This document shows positions 16,083 through 23,987 of a DNA stretch of 49,605 bases, piece by piece; within the stretch, counting starts at the first letter, position 1; each line of letters begins with the position of its first letter. Below the pieces are notes generated by a model. The model was not told the DNA's origin. It saw only the letters and a list, made by a program, of their open reading frames with translations, and did not search any database. The translations under genes and the position numbers were made by a program. The stretch is from a bacterium (lineage in GTDB: Bacteria > Acidobacteriota > Aminicenantia > Aminicenantales > Aminicenantaceae), in the NCBI GenBank assembly GCA_018335295.1, contig JAGXKI010000014.1:1-49605 (forward strand). Reading direction: 5' to 3'.

Positions 16083-17936
16083 ATGTCCGGCACAAAGAAA
16101 ATTTTAATCCTTTTATTTTTATCTGTATTTTTGTGCCTCCCTCATTTTGCGGATGAAACCAAGGATTCAGATGAACAGAAAAAAGAAAAGAAATCGGTGA
16201 TTCATCCTCATGAGGAAGTGGTGGTCACCGCCACCATGACCCGCAGGATGGTTAAGGATTGTTCTGCTTCGGTAAGTGTGGTCAATGCAGATGATATCCA
16301 GGCCATTCCAGCCAGCAATGCGTTGAACCTTTTAGAAAATTTTCCAGGCATTTATGTTCGCCGGACCGGTTATTTCGGAAGGGCTGATATAGATATAAGG
16401 GGGATCGGACAGAGAGGACGGCGTATCGCGGTTCTAGTGGACGGCCGCCCTGAAAAGATGGGATTGTTCGGATGTACTGTGACCCATACCTTTCCTTTAG
16501 ACAACGTAGAAAGAATTGAAGTGGTTCGAGGGGCCTCCTCGGTTCTTTACGGGTCAGAGGCTTTAGGGGGCGTGGTAAATATTATGACCCATATGCCTGA
16601 AGAAAAATTTGAGACCGATTTCACGGCTTCCTATGGAAGTTTTGATACCCGACAGTTCAACTTCCGTCATGGGGGGAATTTAGGCAAACTCAGCTATTTT
16701 TTCACCTTGGATCGGCGAAGCAGCAACGGTCACCGGGAGAACGCGGGTTACGAGGGAAATGCTTTGACTGGAAAGGTTGAGTATCAGTGGACAGAAAAGA
16801 TGAACATGAGCCTGCAGATGAAGTATTTTGACGGCCGAAAATATGAAGCCGGGCCTCTGGATCATCCTCTGACAGATTTCTGGAACGATTATGAAAGAGG
16901 GGCTGTGGATTTCAGCTTCCAGCGTCAAGGAGAAAAGGATGAAGTACTTTTAAAGCTTTACCGGAATTTTGGACACCATCAATTCTCCGATGGTTGGCAT
17001 TCCAGAGATTATGTGGATGGTGGAGTGGTCCGTTACACCAGCCGCCGCATCGCCAACAATGAACTCACCCTGGGCGCCGATTTCCGGCTTTTGGGAGGGA
17101 AAAGTTACAATTTTCCTCGGGGAAGCTGGGAGAAAAACGAGCAGGCTGTGTTTTTCCGGGATCAATATGTTCTCTGGGAGAAATGGATTCTTTCCGGAGG
17201 AGTCCGCCTCCACAGAGATTCCCTTTATGGATTGGAAGTGGCCCCTCACTGGGGATTGGTCTACCAGCTCAATGATTCCACTTCGTTGAGAGGAACTATC
17301 AACAAGGGATTCCGTTCTCCTCAATTGAATGAAATCTTCATGTTCCCGGCCGCCAATAAAAACCTGGAACCGGAAAGAGTTTGGAATTTCGAAGTGGGTT
17401 TCAGCGAGCAGTTGGCTCCCTGGCTGAATCTGGACGGAGCCTATTATTATATGAAAGGCTCCAACCTTATAGAAATGAGTCAAAACCCATCCCCTCCTCC
17501 TTTTTATCAATTCATGAACACCGGCGAGTTTGTATTCCAGGGAGGCGAATTCAGTCTCCAGGCGAAAATAGCCCCGAATATCTCAGGACTCCTCTTTTAT
17601 ACCTACCTGGATCCCGGCAATAAAACCAAAGGCCGGCCCGGCCATAAATTGGACTTTTCCTTTCGTCTGAGGGAAAAGTCTTTTTATGCTTCTCTTCAGG
17701 CACAGTATGTGACCGACTATTATGCCGGAGATTTTGCCACTCGAGCTCTCCCCAGCTACTTTCGCCTCAACTCCCGGTTGAGCTACAAACTTTCTTCCCA
17801 TTTGGAAGTATTCCTGGAAATGAACAACCTCTTCAACCAGAAATACAATATTTATGTTTCCATTCCGGGAGTGGCTTCCGGAGTCTATCCTATGCCTCAG
17901 AGAAACCTGAATCTGGGAATCAAGATTAAACAATGA
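16083..17936 (+). CDS. TonB-dependent outer-membrane receptor, probably for nickel or a nickel chelate
   Basis: A 617-residue receptor with a signal peptide (MSGTKKILILLFLSVFLCLP). A short charged segment and the TonB box/plug (EEVVVTATMTRRMVKDCSAS; VERIEVVRGASSVLYGSEAL) precede the barrel, which ends in LNLGIKIKQ. The ribosome site is AGGAGG. Function is inferred from context: the NikR-type operator in its promoter, the adjacent nikR gene, and ATGA coupling to an ECF transporter. Outer-membrane nickel receptors under NikR control are known (for example FrpB4 of Helicobacter). Cobalt or a metallophore complex remains possible. Confidence 0.88.
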   Translation: MSGTKKILILLFLSVFLCLPHFADETKDSDEQKKEKKSVIHPHEEVVVTATMTRRMVKDCSASVSVVNADDIQAIPASNALNLLENFPGIYVRRTGYFGRADIDIRGIGQRGRRIAVLVDGRPEKMGLFGCTVTHTFPLDNVERIEVVRGASSVLYGSEALGGVVNIMTHMPEEKFETDFTASYGSFDTRQFNFRHGGNLGKLSYFFTLDRRSSNGHRENAGYEGNALTGKVEYQWTEKMNMSLQMKYFDGRKYEAGPLDHPLTDFWNDYERGAVDFSFQRQGEKDEVLLKLYRNFGHHQFSDGWHSRDYVDGGVVRYTSRRIANNELTLGADFRLLGGKSYNFPRGSWEKNEQAVFFRDQYVLWEKWILSGGVRLHRDSLYGLEVAPHWGLVYQLNDSTSLRGTINKGFRSPQLNEIFMFPAANKNLEPERVWNFEVGFSEQLAPWLNLDGAYYYMKGSNLIEMSQNPSPPPFYQFMNTGEFVFQGGEFSLQAKIAPNISGLLFYTYLDPGNKTKGRPGHKLDFSFRLREKSFYASLQAQYVTDYYAGDFATRALPSYFRLNSRLSYKLSSHLEVFLEMNNLFNQKYNIYVSIPGVASGVYPMPQRNLNLGIKIKQ

Positions 17937-18454
17937 GATATAGCGGACGGGACCTGCTCTTAGGAGGGTTATTTTTAGCTCTGGCTTTGGTTGTGCCCGT
18001 CCTTTTTCATGCCGTGGGTTTGGGGAGTGCTTTTCTGCCCATGTTCTTTCCTATCCTCATTACAGGTTTTCTGGTAGCCTGGCCTGTTGCTGTGGTGGTG
18101 GGGTTTATCGCACCTTTGTTTTCGGCCTTGCTGACCGGAATGCCCCCCCTGTTTCCTCCGGTGGCTTTCATCATGATGGCAGAAGGATTGTTTTTAGCTG
18201 GAATCCCAGCCCTTCTCTACCAGAGGTATCGATGGAATCTTTTGGTCACTCTGGTCATCACCCTGTTGGTGGACCGATTGGTGCTTTTGGGAGGAGTTCT
18301 CATGGCTTCCCGGTGGCTCCATCTGCCGGAAGGAGTGCTGGGTTTGGCTTCCCTCATCCGGGGCCTTCCAGGAATAGCTCTTATCCTGGTGCTTATCCCT
18401 CCCCTGGTTAAAAAACTTCAACAGAGGATGTCTTTTTTGTGTGTAATGGAGTGA
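17933..18454 (+). CDS. ECF-type transporter S component, probable nickel specificity
   Basis: A 173-residue hydrophobic protein with about five to six membrane helices, resembling ECF transporter S components (FLPMFFPILITGFLVAWPVA; LLTGMPPLFPP). It lacks the N-terminal MHIxDG metal-binding sequence that defines the CbiM/NikM nickel-cobalt components. It is therefore a different S-component type placed in a NikR-controlled operon. Its start overlaps the receptor stop (ATGA). The substrate is inferred from context only. Confidence 0.72.
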   Translation: MRYSGRDLLLGGLFLALALVVPVLFHAVGLGSAFLPMFFPILITGFLVAWPVAVVVGFIAPLFSALLTGMPPLFPPVAFIMMAEGLFLAGIPALLYQRYRWNLLVTLVITLLVDRLVLLGGVLMASRWLHLPEGVLGLASLIRGLPGIALILVLIPPLVKKLQQRMSFLCVME

Positions 18455-18473
18455 AAATAAAAGAGGCGGACCA

Positions 18474-19067
18474 ATGAATCGAAAGGAATTTTTTGATCGT
18501 ATGGCTTCGGATTGGGAAAAGGAACACCGGTGCCAGAAAGAACAGGCGAAACTGGAAAAATTGGCCGGTTATTTCCCCCTCTCTCAAGGGCATTGGGTCC
18601 TGGATGCAGGCTGCGGGACCGGCCGACTCATTCCCTTTATCCGGAAGTCTATCGGAACCCAAGGAAGTTTGGTGGAAATGGATTTTTCCAGGGAAATGCT
18701 GAAAATCGGCCAAGAAAAATATTTTTCAGAAAATACGGGATTTGTTCAATCGAATGCCCAGACGATTCCTCTGCAGAATGATAACTTTGATGTGGTGATT
18801 TGTTTTGCCCTGTTTCCTCATCTTTCTCAGAAGGAGAAGGCTCTCAAAGAATTCCGGCGTGTGTTGAAACCTCAGAGTCCTTTGGTCATCGCTCATCCCA
18901 TGAGTCGGGAGGAACTCAATCGATTCCATTCCCATGTGAAAGGTCCGGTCGCTCAGGATTTTCTTCCCGATAGGAGAGAAATGGAACAATTGTTTTCGGC
19001 AGCCCGTTTCCACAATCTATCAATCAAGGATGAACCCTCTCTTTACATTGCTCAAGCTACAGCATGA
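18474..19067 (+). CDS. class I SAM-dependent methyltransferase
   Basis: A 197-residue Rossmann-type methyltransferase. Motif I is LDAGCGTGRLIPF, the acidic end of strand 2 is in VEMDFSREML, and motif IV is DNFDVVICFALFPHL. The acceptor is unknown. It is embedded between the ECF S and T components and is translationally coupled to EcfT (ATGA). It may therefore act on the imported metal ligand, or on a small metallophore or corrinoid-like carrier. The ribosome site AGAGGCGG precedes ATG 18474. Confidence 0.82.
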   Translation: MNRKEFFDRMASDWEKEHRCQKEQAKLEKLAGYFPLSQGHWVLDAGCGTGRLIPFIRKSIGTQGSLVEMDFSREMLKIGQEKYFSENTGFVQSNAQTIPLQNDNFDVVICFALFPHLSQKEKALKEFRRVLKPQSPLVIAHPMSREELNRFHSHVKGPVAQDFLPDRREMEQLFSAARFHNLSIKDEPSLYIAQATA

Positions 19068-19789
19068 ACTCGGTTTCTTCTTTTCGCAAACAAGGCAAGA
19101 ATTTTTTTCAACGTCTGGATCCCCGGGTAAAAATCATTACCTTCACTGTTTTTATCCTGTTCATCGGATTGACTCCACCGGGTGACTTTTATAAATTTTT
19201 GGCTTATTTGTTTCTCCTGGGGGTCTTTTTTACTCTCTCTTCTGTTCCTTTCAAGAGATGGGTTTCCCGTTTGGCGCTTATTTTTCCTCTGCTTGCTTTT
19301 ATCGGGCTTTCTGTAATTCTTTTTAAACAGGATCCTCAATGGACCCGAGGGGAGATCTTGTGGAATCTGGGAGTGAAAACAGTACTCATTTTTATGAGTG
19401 TTCTTCTTCTGGTCCTCTCCACCGGGTTTTACCGCTTGGTTAAGGGCCTGGAACTTTTGAAAGTTCCTTCCCTGGTTATTTCTGTGGTTACATTTGCCTA
19501 CAGATACAGTTTTCTTTTGAGTCAGGAGGCTGAGAGCATGAGAAAGGCCAAGCTGTCCCGTAGTTTTGGCAGAAGAAAAAAGACCCAGGAGGTCAAGACT
19601 CTGATGCATATGGTGCCTCACTTATTTTTCAGAACCTTTGAGAGAAGCGAACGGATCTATGCGGCCATGCTTTCGAGAGGATTTGACAGGAAAGTGAAAA
19701 CCCTCATTCTCTTCCGTATGAAAACGGAAGATTGGATTTTTGGTTTTCTTTTTTTCCTTGCTCTGGGGTTAATCAGAGGGATGTTATGA
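19064..19789 (+). CDS. ECF transporter transmembrane coupling component (EcfT/CbiQ family)
   Basis: A 241-residue membrane protein with about five helices. It has the coupling motif AMLSRGF near the C-terminus, which contacts the ATPase. An N-terminal LDPRVKI motif is typical of CbiQ/EcfT proteins. Start and stop overlap the flanking genes (ATGA at both ends), so it is made with the methyltransferase and the ATPase. Together with the S component and a single ATPase it forms a dedicated (group I-like) ECF importer. Confidence 0.9.
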   Translation: MNSVSSFRKQGKNFFQRLDPRVKIITFTVFILFIGLTPPGDFYKFLAYLFLLGVFFTLSSVPFKRWVSRLALIFPLLAFIGLSVILFKQDPQWTRGEILWNLGVKTVLIFMSVLLLVLSTGFYRLVKGLELLKVPSLVISVVTFAYRYSFLLSQEAESMRKAKLSRSFGRRKKTQEVKTLMHMVPHLFFRTFERSERIYAAMLSRGFDRKVKTLILFRMKTEDWIFGFLFFLALGLIRGML

Positions 19790-20526
19790 AGAAGAAAGCG
19801 GTGAGAATTCAGGATTTGAGTTTTTCTTATCCCGACAAAAGCGCTGCTCTGGACCGTATCAGTTTTTCTGTTTCTTCAGGAGAGAGTCTGGGAATCATTG
19901 GCCCCAACGGAGCTGGAAAATCCACTGCGCTCCTCCATCTGAATGGAGTATTGAAAGGGAAGGGAGAAGTCCGAATACTGGGAGAAAAGGTCCATAAGGG
20001 AAATCTCAAGTGGGTCCGGTCCAGAGTGGGGATTGTTTTTCAGGACCCCAATGACCAACTGTTCATGCCCACTGTTTTCGATGATGTGGCTTTCGGTCTT
20101 TTAAACCTGGGCTGGGAAAAAGAAGAAGTGCAGAACCGGGTTCAGAGGGTATTGAAAAATCTGGGTTTGGAAGGGGTCCAGGATCGGAATCCATCTCACT
20201 TGAGTTTCGGAGAAAAGAAGAAAATCTCTTTGGCCACGGTCCTGGTTTTAGAACCGGAGATTCTTGTCTTGGATGAACCCACAGCCAACCTGGATCCAGG
20301 GTCCCGAAGAAATTTCCTGGAGATCCTGGAAGGAATCCCCAAGACCAAAATCATGGCTACCCATGATCTGGATTCGGTGTGGCAGCTTTGTTCCAGGGTC
20401 CTGTTAATGAACAAAGGAAAAGTGATCGCTCAAGGAGAAAGTAGAGAAATACTGGAGGATGAAAAACTTTTGGAGCAAAACAATCTGGAAGTGCCCCATC
20501 GGCTTCTTTTGGAAAAAAAAGAGTGA
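19786..20526 (+). CDS. ECF transporter ATP-binding protein (CbiO/EcfA-like)
   Basis: A 246-residue ABC ATPase. It has Walker A GPNGAGKST, Q-loop VFQDPNDQLF, signature LSFGEKKK, Walker B ILVLDEP, and the switch His in MATHDLDS. The glutamine-rich Q-loop sequence is typical of CbiO/EcfA ATPases. The start at 19786 overlaps the EcfT stop. Only one ATPase gene is present, so it likely acts as a homodimer. It is the last gene of the NikR-controlled operon. Confidence 0.92.
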   Translation: MKKKAVRIQDLSFSYPDKSAALDRISFSVSSGESLGIIGPNGAGKSTALLHLNGVLKGKGEVRILGEKVHKGNLKWVRSRVGIVFQDPNDQLFMPTVFDDVAFGLLNLGWEKEEVQNRVQRVLKNLGLEGVQDRNPSHLSFGEKKKISLATVLVLEPEILVLDEPTANLDPGSRRNFLEILEGIPKTKIMATHDLDSVWQLCSRVLLMNKGKVIAQGESREILEDEKLLEQNNLEVPHRLLLEKKE

Positions 20527-20539
20527 CCTGGGAAAGTTG

Positions 20540-20730
20540 AGGTTGGGGGATCGTCAGCATGCTGATTTAACCCATCGAGGACTCGGAGGGGAAAAGCTCC
20601 GCTTTCCCCCTTCCGACGGTCGCTCATGCTCCCTGCCTCCCTTCTCGGGCTTACGCCCTGCGACCAAGGGGGGCCACATACCCCCTTGGAACCCCCACTG
20701 ATTTGTGAACATTCACAAATCAGTCAAATC
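20540..20730. repeat. multi-hairpin structured segment
   Basis: At least five inverted repeats lie in 190 nt: CAGCATGCTG (20555-20564); GGGGAAAAGC/GCTTTCCCC (about 20588-20609); GGTCGC/GCGACC around GGGC-TTAC-GCCC (about 20618-20665); CCAAGGGGG/CCCCCTTGG (about 20664-20689); and a perfect 13-bp arm pair around CA (20697-20724). It could be a structured RNA, a 3' end region of the ECF operon, or a mobile-element remnant. Confidence 0.6.
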
Positions 20731-20865
20731 AGCTCCCATTCGGACTTCACTCCCTTCTCCTTCGGAGAGGAACCATGCCCGTTCAAACCTCATAGGGGCT
20801 TCCTCATCCCCCATCCTCATCCTTAAGATTAATATTAAAAATGAGGTTTTTTTGAATGGAATTAG

Positions 20866-21234
20866 GGAAAAAAAGGCTGTCCTGGGGAAGGACAGCCTTA
20901 AGGGGATGAATTAAAGAGTTAAGGGTTTTATGGTAAACCCTTTAAAAAAAGGGATAAAAAGGAGGGGAAATCTTGGGCCTGATGTGGAATCATTTTTTTC
21001 TTTTTCATTTCACTTATATATACGTAGAAGAAGGGGTTTTGGTTGCTTTTTTTTAAAAAAAAATAATTTTTTTCTTTGAATACAGAGCGTTTATTTTTAT
21101 GATTATGGAAAAAAGCGCTTTTCAGTAATTGATGTTCTTTATTTAAGCTGTGAGTCTCCAGAAAGAGGTAAATCTTTAAAAGGAAAGAACTTAGAAAAAA
21201 ATTTTAAAGGGAAGCTTTAAACTCAATCGATTAC
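20866..21234 (-). ncRNA. candidate leftward small RNA or small-peptide transcript
   Basis: Bounded by a leftward promoter (21241-21270) and a leftward intrinsic terminator (20868-20899), giving about 365 nt. It contains a second hairpin, AAGGGTTT/AAACCCTT (about 20921-20942). It also contains a 26-codon ORF (ATG at 21008, stop at 20928) beginning MKKKKMIPHQAQ with no clear ribosome site. No known RNA family was recognised. It rests only on signals read by eye. Confidence 0.35.
20868..20899 (-). terminator. intrinsic terminator, leftward
   Basis: A perfect 10-bp stem AAGGCTGTCC/GGACAGCCTT has a 7-nt loop. Read leftward it runs into seven or more U residues. Read rightward it has no U tract. 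No annotated leftward gene lies upstream, which implies an unannotated transcript. Confidence 0.7.
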
Positions 21235-21240
21235 ATAAAT

Positions 21241-21270
21241 ATTATAACACAATTAATTTTCAGAATTCAA
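21241..21270 (-). promoter_or_regulatory. candidate leftward promoter in the gene-free region
   Basis: Read leftward: TTGAAT (21270-21265), an 18-nt spacer and a perfect TATAAT (21246-21241). The surrounding DNA is very A+T-rich, so chance matches are likely. Confidence 0.4.
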
Positions 21271-21369
21271 CAAATTTTTTAAAATTCCTTAAAATTTCCT
21301 ATTTATCCCCCCAATTTTACATTTTTTGGCTCATAATAGAGGGTTTTTTGCAGGTTTTTTCTTTATAAT

Positions 21370-21648
21370 GAAGCGAGAAAGGCGATAATTCCGTTGATCT
21401 GGTCTATTTCGTCTATATAGTCTGTTTGGTTTAAGGAAAGCGATAAAGGCGAGACGGGCGAGAAAAGAAAGAAGAGTTTATTGCGTTGCTTGCGTTTGTT
21501 GCGTTGATGGAAGGCAAGAGAAGCGAGAAAGGCGTTAATTGTTTATTTAGTTATTTGGTCTTTTTGGTTGATTCAGTTGAATTCACTTAACCTGAACCTT
21601 AACCTTTATTCTTCTTAACCTCAATCTCTCTTCATTTTTTGACTCTGA
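21370..21648 (+). repeat. mosaic intergenic repeat, copy C
   Basis: Carries the same modules as A and B in a more diverged form. GCGAGAAAGGCGATAA occurs first, then AGAAAAGAAAGAAGAGTTTA, TTGCGTTGCTTGCGTTTGTT, a second GCGAGAAAGGCGTTAA, TTTTTGGTTGATTCAGTTGA and AACCTGAACCTTAACC. It ends in TTTTTTGACT, which provides the -35 box of the following promoter. Confidence 0.8.
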
Positions 21649-21667
21649 AAAGGGACTTTTTTAGAAT
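21639..21667 (+). promoter_or_regulatory. sigma70-type promoter for the amino acid decarboxylase
   Basis: TTGACT (21639-21644), a 17-nt spacer and TAGAAT (21662-21667). It abuts mosaic repeat copy C and lies 35 nt upstream of the start codon. Confidence 0.6.
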
Positions 21668-21701
21668 GAGTTTTTTATGAATAAAGCAAAGGAGAGCGGC
21701 C

Positions 21702-23108
21702 ATGGATAAGGAATCTTTCAGAGAGTTTGGGTATAAGTTTGTGGACTGGGTGGTTGATTATCTGGATGGAGTGGAAAAGTACCCGGTTCGTCCCCCCGTG
21801 AAGCCAGGGGAGATTCGGAGCCAACTTCCCTCTAAGGCTCCGGCTCAAGGGGAATCTATGGAGACAATCTTTGAAGACTTTAAAAAAATCATCCTTCCCG
21901 GAATCACTCACTGGCAGCATCCTTCCTGGTTTGCTTATTTTCCGGCTAACAACAGCCCTCCCTCGGTCTTGGCTGAGATTTTAACTGCGGGCCTAGGAGC
22001 TCAGTGCATGGTTTGGCAGACCTCACCGGCGGCCGCTGAACTGGAAGAAAGAGTGATGGAATGGTTGAGGGGAATGCTGGGCCTTCCTGAAGGGATGGCC
22101 GGAGTGATTCAGGATACCGCTTCCACTTCCACTCTGTGTGCCCTGCTGACAGCCAGGGAAAAAGCTACCGGTTATTTTTCCAATGAGAAAGGCCTGAAGG
22201 ACCGGCTGAGGGTTTATGCTTCGGAGGAAGCTCATTCCAGTGTGGAAAAGGGGGTAAAGATTGCCGGGTTGGGCCGAAAGAATATCCGGTCTATCCCCAC
22301 CGATAGCGCTTTGGCCATGGACCCACAAAAACTGGAAGACTCTGTGGAGGAGGATAAAAGGAAAGGTCTGGTCCCTGCCTGTGTGGTGGCCACTCTGGGC
22401 ACCACCTCTTCCAGTGCCATGGATCCTATGAAACCTCTCGGTCAAATCGCTCACAAACACGGTCTCTTTTTCCACGTGGATGCCGCCTATGCAGGCACAG
22501 CCGCTCTTCTGCCAGAGAAAAAATGGATGATGGAAGGAATTGAATTTGCGGATTCCTTTGTGTTCAACCCTCACAAATGGATGCTCACCAATTTTGACTG
22601 TTCCGCTCACTTTATTAAAGACCCTGAGGCCTTGATCCGTACTTTTGAGATTCATCCCGAGTATTTGAAAACAGGAGTGGATGCCCAGGTAAAAAATTTC
22701 CGGGACTGGGGAATCCAGCTGGGAAGACGGTTCAGGGCTTTGAAGTTATGGTTTGTGCTCCGCTTTTACGGCCTAGAAGGGATCCAGGAGATGGTCCGGG
22801 AACACATCCGGCTGGCTCAGATGTTTAAATCCTGGGTGGAGGCTGATGAGCGCTTTGAACTCATGGCTCCGGTACCGTTGAGCCTGGTGTGTTTCCGCCT
22901 TCATGATGGACGCAGTAATCAGGAACTGGAGGAGCTGAACAAGAAACTTCTGGAGAGGATAAACCAAACAGGAAAACTCCTTCTCACTCACACCAACTTA
23001 AATGGAAACTATGTGCTGCGGATGTCCATCGGGTCCCGGACCACCGAAGAAAGACATGTCTGGGAAGCATGGAAAGTGATCCAGGAACAGGCGGAAAAAA
23101 TAGTATAA
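21702..23108 (+). CDS. PLP-dependent aromatic-L-amino-acid decarboxylase family protein
   Basis: A 468-residue group II decarboxylase of the aromatic amino acid (DOPA/tryptophan/tyrosine) type. The PLP-binding lysine is in FNPHKWM, preceded by HVDAAYAGTA with the PLP-contacting Asp. The substrate-loop region and N-terminal helices (REFGYKFVDWVVDYL; HWQHPSWFAYFPAN) match the family. Length is close to the usual 470-480. The ribosome site AAGGAG lies at about 21689-21694. It likely makes an aromatic amine, possibly for acid resistance or metabolite production. The exact substrate is not readable. It is monocistronic and converges on trmO. Confidence 0.93.
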   Translation: MDKESFREFGYKFVDWVVDYLDGVEKYPVRPPVKPGEIRSQLPSKAPAQGESMETIFEDFKKIILPGITHWQHPSWFAYFPANNSPPSVLAEILTAGLGAQCMVWQTSPAAAELEERVMEWLRGMLGLPEGMAGVIQDTASTSTLCALLTAREKATGYFSNEKGLKDRLRVYASEEAHSSVEKGVKIAGLGRKNIRSIPTDSALAMDPQKLEDSVEEDKRKGLVPACVVATLGTTSSSAMDPMKPLGQIAHKHGLFFHVDAAYAGTAALLPEKKWMMEGIEFADSFVFNPHKWMLTNFDCSAHFIKDPEALIRTFEIHPEYLKTGVDAQVKNFRDWGIQLGRRFRALKLWFVLRFYGLEGIQEMVREHIRLAQMFKSWVEADERFELMAPVPLSLVCFRLHDGRSNQELEELNKKLLERINQTGKLLLTHTNLNGNYVLRMSIGSRTTEERHVWEAWKVIQEQAEKIV

Positions 23109-23116
23109 AAATTAAT

Positions 23117-23557
23117 TTATTTTTGGTTTGAAAGCCATCCGGTTTGGATATCCGTTTTGACGTCTCCGTTGAGATAAGGCTTGAGGTCCAGAATAGGGGT
23201 GCCTTCGATCATATCCAGGCCTTCCACTTGGAGGATATTTTTCTGCCGGTGAATAAGTTTCACGATGGTCAGACCCACGGGGTTGGGTCGGTGGGGGCTT
23301 CGGGTGGCGAAGACTCCCCTTTTTTGGCGGTCCGAAGGGGGGTAGGCGTAGAGAGAGGAATCGGAAGATTTGTGGAATGCGAAAATGACGTAGAGATGGG
23401 AAAATCCATCCACATCCTTCAGTCCGTTTTCATAATCCTTGTAAATCTCCAGCTCTCCCTTTACCGGAGGATGTTCCCGGTGAGGTCCCGACCGGTGTGT
23501 TCCTTTTTTTTTGACGGGAGAATGAACCACACCGATAGGTTTAAATTTGATTTCCAT
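23117..23557 (-). CDS. trmO: tRNA (N6-threonylcarbamoyladenosine(37)-N6)-methyltransferase TrmO (TsaA family)
   Basis: A 146-residue TsaA-like domain protein. It begins KFKPIGVVHSP and carries the family signature FATRSPHRPNPVGLT that binds SAM. TrmO methylates t6A37 of certain tRNAs using SAM. It is shorter than E. coli TrmO (about 235 residues), consisting of the catalytic barrel without the C-terminal domain. Such short forms are common in archaea and anaerobes. Its start overlaps the DUF123 gene by 17 nt, so the two are cotranscribed. Confidence 0.88.
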   Translation of the reverse strand: MEIKFKPIGVVHSPVKKKGTHRSGPHREHPPVKGELEIYKDYENGLKDVDGFSHLYVIFAFHKSSDSSLYAYPPSDRQKRGVFATRSPHRPNPVGLTIVKLIHRQKNILQVEGLDMIEGTPILDLKPYLNGDVKTDIQTGWLSNQK

Positions 23558-23987
23558 AGAAGCCCTTTTGAAAACCCAGATACTTCCGTAATCCCTCTAG
23601 ATTTGAGGAAGGGGAGAGATAGAAGAGATGACTGTGGCAGCGGCAGTCGGATGAGCCAAATTTTATTACCGGCTGGGATGCGTCACTGGTGTGTTCCTTG
23701 ATCCGGGTTACAGTTCCACATTCATCCAAATCCTCGGGTTTGACCCAGGCTTTTTCCACCTCCGCCTTTTGGAGGAGATAATCTATGTGCCAGTAAAATT
23801 TTTTCTCTCTGCGAAAATGCCTTTGGAGCCTGGGTAGAAGGTCTTTTTGGGCCCGGCCCACATACAGGTAAGTGCCTGCAGGGAATCGGAAAGGGGAAAG
23901 TCTTCCTGGCTGGATGGTGCAGTTTTGATTGAGCCTGATCACCAGCACATAAAGGCCCTTATCCTCTTTAAAGAAGTTACTTCTCAT
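23541..23987 (-). CDS. DUF123 (GIY-YIG-like) protein
   Basis: A 148-residue protein of the DUF123 family, related to GIY-YIG nucleases and best known fused to archaeal endonuclease III. Recognisable parts are GLYVLVIRL, AGTYLYVGRAQK (the GIY-YIG-like strand), RLQRHFRREKKFYWHIDYLL, and a late CxCHSHLFY. Function is unproven; a role in nucleic acid processing is inferred from the fold. It overlaps ilvE by 11 nt and trmO by 17 nt, forming one operon. Confidence 0.8.
   Translation of the reverse strand: MRSNFFKEDKGLYVLVIRLNQNCTIQPGRLSPFRFPAGTYLYVGRAQKDLLPRLQRHFRREKKFYWHIDYLLQKAEVEKAWVKPEDLDECGTVTRIKEHTSDASQPVIKFGSSDCRCHSHLFYLSPSSNLEGLRKYLGFQKGFYGNQI

Larger units (their letters stand above)
20527..21701. 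other. 1.2-kb region without a clear protein gene
   Basis: The left part (20540-20830) is G+C-rich and packed with hairpins. The middle (20940-21360) is very A+T-rich. The right part holds mosaic repeat copy C and the promoter of the next gene. A leftward promoter and a leftward terminator suggest an RNA gene at about 20866-21234. No tRNA, tmRNA or RNase P signature was recognised. Confidence 0.6.

Noticed and set aside
20866-21234. tmRNA or RNase P RNA
   Set aside because: The size fits, but no tRNA-like ends, tag frame or conserved P4 elements were found and the sequence is very A+T-rich.
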